From NCBI GenBank assembly GCA_946887065.1, contig CAMPKL010000113.1, positions 1-8,765 of the forward strand: a stretch of DNA of 8,765 nt. The letters run 5' to 3'. This stretch comes from an uncultured Bryobacterales bacterium (lineage in GTDB: Bacteria > Acidobacteriota > Terriglobia > Bryobacterales > UBA6623). How positions within the stretch are numbered: the first letter of the stretch is position 1; each line of letters starts with the position of its first letter. The position numbers and the translations under genes are program-made. Of this stretch, positions 6,843 through 8,765 are shown one piece after another. Below the pieces are notes generated by a model. That model was not told the origin of the DNA. It did not search any database and was given only the letters and a program-made list of their open reading frames with translations.

Positions 6843-8765
6843 ATGAAACTCATGCGAAACAGAACGTGGATCTGGGTGACTGTTATCGTCTGCTTGCTTC
6901 AATTAAGAGTCTCGGCGACTGCGCAGGACTCTGGGTCGATTTCGGAGGAGCTCAATCACAGCCGGGATTACATCCTGCCGTCCGAGATGTTGCAGGTTGA
7001 TCGCTTGGTGGCCAAAACCCCCGCAGGCCGCGCAATCGTCGGCGCACCCGCGGACGGCTCGACGGTCAGCTATAAGGCATTCAACGGCATCCAATATTCT
7101 CTCGTGCAATATAACGGTCGCTATGTCTCCTTTCTCGTTCAGCCCGCCTCGCTCGCACTGGGACGCTTTACTATTCCTGAATTACGGGTGTTTATTGATC
7201 GACTCGATATTCTCTACCAGCACTATGCAGAAATGATGGGGCGCGAGCCGGCGGGAAGCATGCCGTTGCTTCAGATGGCGTTCGTCGACACCTGCGGCGG
7301 CGGCTGTGGGTACGTGGGGTACAAGGGCGTTGAACTTCACCCCAATATGCTCGATCCGGCTCATCCGGAATACCCGCCTGATGCGATATACGAATACGCC
7401 TGGCACGAGATGGCGCACAATTTTGACTTCTTTAGCAGCTTTGTGATGTACGGCCCGGACTTCGTGCATGCGTGGACGATTTTTATGCAGTTCAGCACGA
7501 ACGTCTATAAACAAGAAGGCTACTACGGCGACTATCCCGCCCAGTTCTTGCAAAACCAGCTAGATCGTTTCTTCGGTCCGTATGTCGCGCTTCCAAACTC
7601 TAGTTGGACTGCCTGCGTAAAAGATAACGCTTGCAATAACATGGCTGCGGCCACGCAGGGAGGCATGGCTCTGCGGATAGGACAGCTGCATAGTACGCCC
7701 GGCGTCAAGGCCGCTATTGGCTACTTGCGGAACTCGATTGTCCGGCGGCGTCTTGACGCGAATCAGATGACCATCTTACAGAAGAACGATCTCCTGCTGG
7801 AATCTTTGGCTCACGGTGTTGGGGCCGACGTTTCGTGCTACGCGGATAGTTGGAATTGGCCTATATCTGCAGCTCTGCGCGGCCAATTAGCAAACGCGTT
7901 CGGTCCCAATGCCAACTGCGCCGACCAAGACGGCGATGGGTTCTCCGTTTTGCGCGGCGACCAGGACGACCGCAATCCGGCCACGTACCCCGGCGCAGCG
8001 GAAACGGTCAACGGCATGGACGATGACCGCAATGGAATTATCGATGATGTTCGACTGGACGAAACTACGGAGTTTCCGGAGTCTGCTCCGGGAACGCCGG
8101 TTCCTTATCCAGTTCGGATTCGAGGATCCTTGGCCGGCGCGCGAGATGTTGACATCTTTCAGGTTGTCTTGCAGCAACCGGCTCTCGCAAGAGTCAGGAT
8201 AAGTAGTACCGTTCCGTTTGCAGCAACAGTAGCGGTGGTTACGAAGAACGGCACACAGTGGTTATCGGGTGGTTATACTATAACGCCAAGTGGAAGACAT
8301 ATCGACGTGCTCCTGACGGAAGGTTCGTCAATTATTGTCGTGACTGCATTGCCTGCTAATCAGGGAGAGTATGAACTACTAGTATCACCTGTCGTCGCCC
8401 TTAGGCCAGAGTGGCCATCGGAGCCTATCGCTCCTCCGGCATTGGAGTCTGCGAGTTCTGGGTTTACTTTAGGCGTGCCCCCTCTCCCGTTGGAACTGGA
8501 GGGCGTTGCCAATCTCTCCGCCCGATTCTGGGTGGGAGGTTACGGATGGGCGGGAGTCAGGGATTTGGATACGGATGGCGGAGCCGCCTTGGAGTGGAGC
8601 CCTACGACGCGGTTCAACTATTGTGGGGCAAGCTACCGGGTCCAATTCATGACGGGTGGCCTGCCGGTGAGTCCAATCAGCCAGCCTGGCGCAATGCCCG
8701 TCCAACCGGAATGCCCCAGCGTCACACCACAACCGGTTGCGACCATCGCCGCCAGAGTTAATGCC
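6843..8765 (+). CDS. Secreted HEXXH putative zinc metallopeptidase with MopE-like motif and PPC-like domain, 3' partial
   Basis: The frame stays open from the ATG at 6843 to the right edge (641 codons, no stop). Residues 1-27 form a signal peptide (KLMRNR, hydrophobic core, ATA|Q). Residues about 40-340 form the putative catalytic domain: a CGGGC pair (C151, C155), then AWHEMAHNFDFF with HEXXH at 188-192, as in zinc peptidases where the two His bind zinc and the Glu is the base. The third ligand is uncertain (D195, D206, H209 or E225), and I cannot assign a peptidase family. Further cysteines (258, 264, 332, 359) suggest disulfides. Residues 359-403 resemble the MopE-type metal-binding motif (DQDGDG, YPGAAE, NGMDDDRNG). 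Residues about 404-520 look like a bacterial pre-peptidase C-terminal (PPC) domain (DVDIFQVVL to GEYELLVSP). A Pro-rich linker and a possible Fn3-like region follow. The ATG at 6852 is an alternative start; neither has a strong ribosome binding site. The gene begins 74 bp after paralog B. Confidence 0.85.
   Translation, partial: MKLMRNRTWIWVTVIVCLLQLRVSATAQDSGSISEELNHSRDYILPSEMLQVDRLVAKTPAGRAIVGAPADGSTVSYKAFNGIQYSLVQYNGRYVSFLVQPASLALGRFTIPELRVFIDRLDILYQHYAEMMGREPAGSMPLLQMAFVDTCGGGCGYVGYKGVELHPNMLDPAHPEYPPDAIYEYAWHEMAHNFDFFSSFVMYGPDFVHAWTIFMQFSTNVYKQEGYYGDYPAQFLQNQLDRFFGPYVALPNSSWTACVKDNACNNMAAATQGGMALRIGQLHSTPGVKAAIGYLRNSIVRRRLDANQMTILQKNDLLLESLAHGVGADVSCYADSWNWPISAALRGQLANAFGPNANCADQDGDGFSVLRGDQDDRNPATYPGAAETVNGMDDDRNGIIDDVRLDETTEFPESAPGTPVPYPVRIRGSLAGARDVDIFQVVLQQPALARVRISSTVPFAATVAVVTKNGTQWLSGGYTITPSGRHIDVLLTEGSSIIVVTALPANQGEYELLVSPVVALRPEWPSEPIAPPALESASSGFTLGVPPLPLELEGVANLSARFWVGGYGWAGVRDLDTDGGAALEWSPTTRFNYCGASYRVQFMTGGLPVSPISQPGAMPVQPECPSVTPQPVATIAARVNA
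7917..8051 (+). other. MopE-like acidic metal-binding motif within the metallopeptidase gene
   Basis: The encoded residues 359-403 follow the pattern of MopE-type putative metal-binding repeats: C-x-D-x-DGDG, then D-x-DD-x-NP, then YPGA-x-E, then NG-x-DDD-x-NG-x-x-DD. The cysteines usual in DCDD and DNDCDG are replaced (DQDD and DDDRNG), which favours a calcium-type acidic loop over a copper site. It lies between the catalytic region and the PPC-like domain and may act as a rigid calcium-stabilised linker. Confidence 0.65.

Noticed and set aside
7182..7553. Minus-strand open frame of 123 codons
   Set aside because: It is antisense to the region coding the HEXXH domain, which has clear motifs, a signal peptide and an uninterrupted 641-codon frame on the + strand.
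8411..8761. Plus-strand open frame of 116 codons in another frame
   Set aside because: It overlaps the end of the peptidase frame, which remains open and protein-like to the edge; the alternative translation is Gly/Arg/Trp-rich with no domain.

Overview
The window suggests a member of the Acidobacteriota, most likely near Solibacter/Bryobacterales. That is an inference from three signatures read in the proteins: an ADOP-type orphan ABC permease, a C-terminal domain of the Solibacter type (TIGR03437), and PEP-CTERM surface proteins. Base composition looks moderately GC-rich throughout. I see no tRNA, rRNA, CRISPR array, insertion sequence or phage gene. All convincing genes are on the + strand.

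Layout: (1) 2-2542, an ADOP macrolide-exporter-like permease, cut at its 5' end by the window edge. (2) 2543-3000, about 460 bp with no convincing gene, holding a dense GC palindrome. (3) 3001-4962, an exported seven-blade PD40/TolB-like propeller with a TIGR03437-type C-terminal domain; its first 30 residues look like the remains of an acidobacterial helix-turn-helix domain. (4) 5045-5839 and 5968-6768, two tandem PEP-CTERM paralogs; the duplication includes the leader, the ribosome binding site and probably the 3' spacer. (5) 6843 to the right edge (8765), a large open frame with no stop. It encodes a secreted HEXXH protein followed by a MopE-like acidic metal-binding motif and a PPC-like beta domain. 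This is the least familiar gene here and it runs out of the window.

Everything from 3001 onward is predicted to be exported or surface-anchored: a propeller protein, two PEP-CTERM proteins with paired cysteines, and a putative zinc peptidase. The common orientation and short gaps (about 75-130 bp between the last four genes) suggest a small cell-surface or secretome cluster. Nothing in the window (no exosortase, no ABC ATPase) completes a known pathway, so joint function is inference only.
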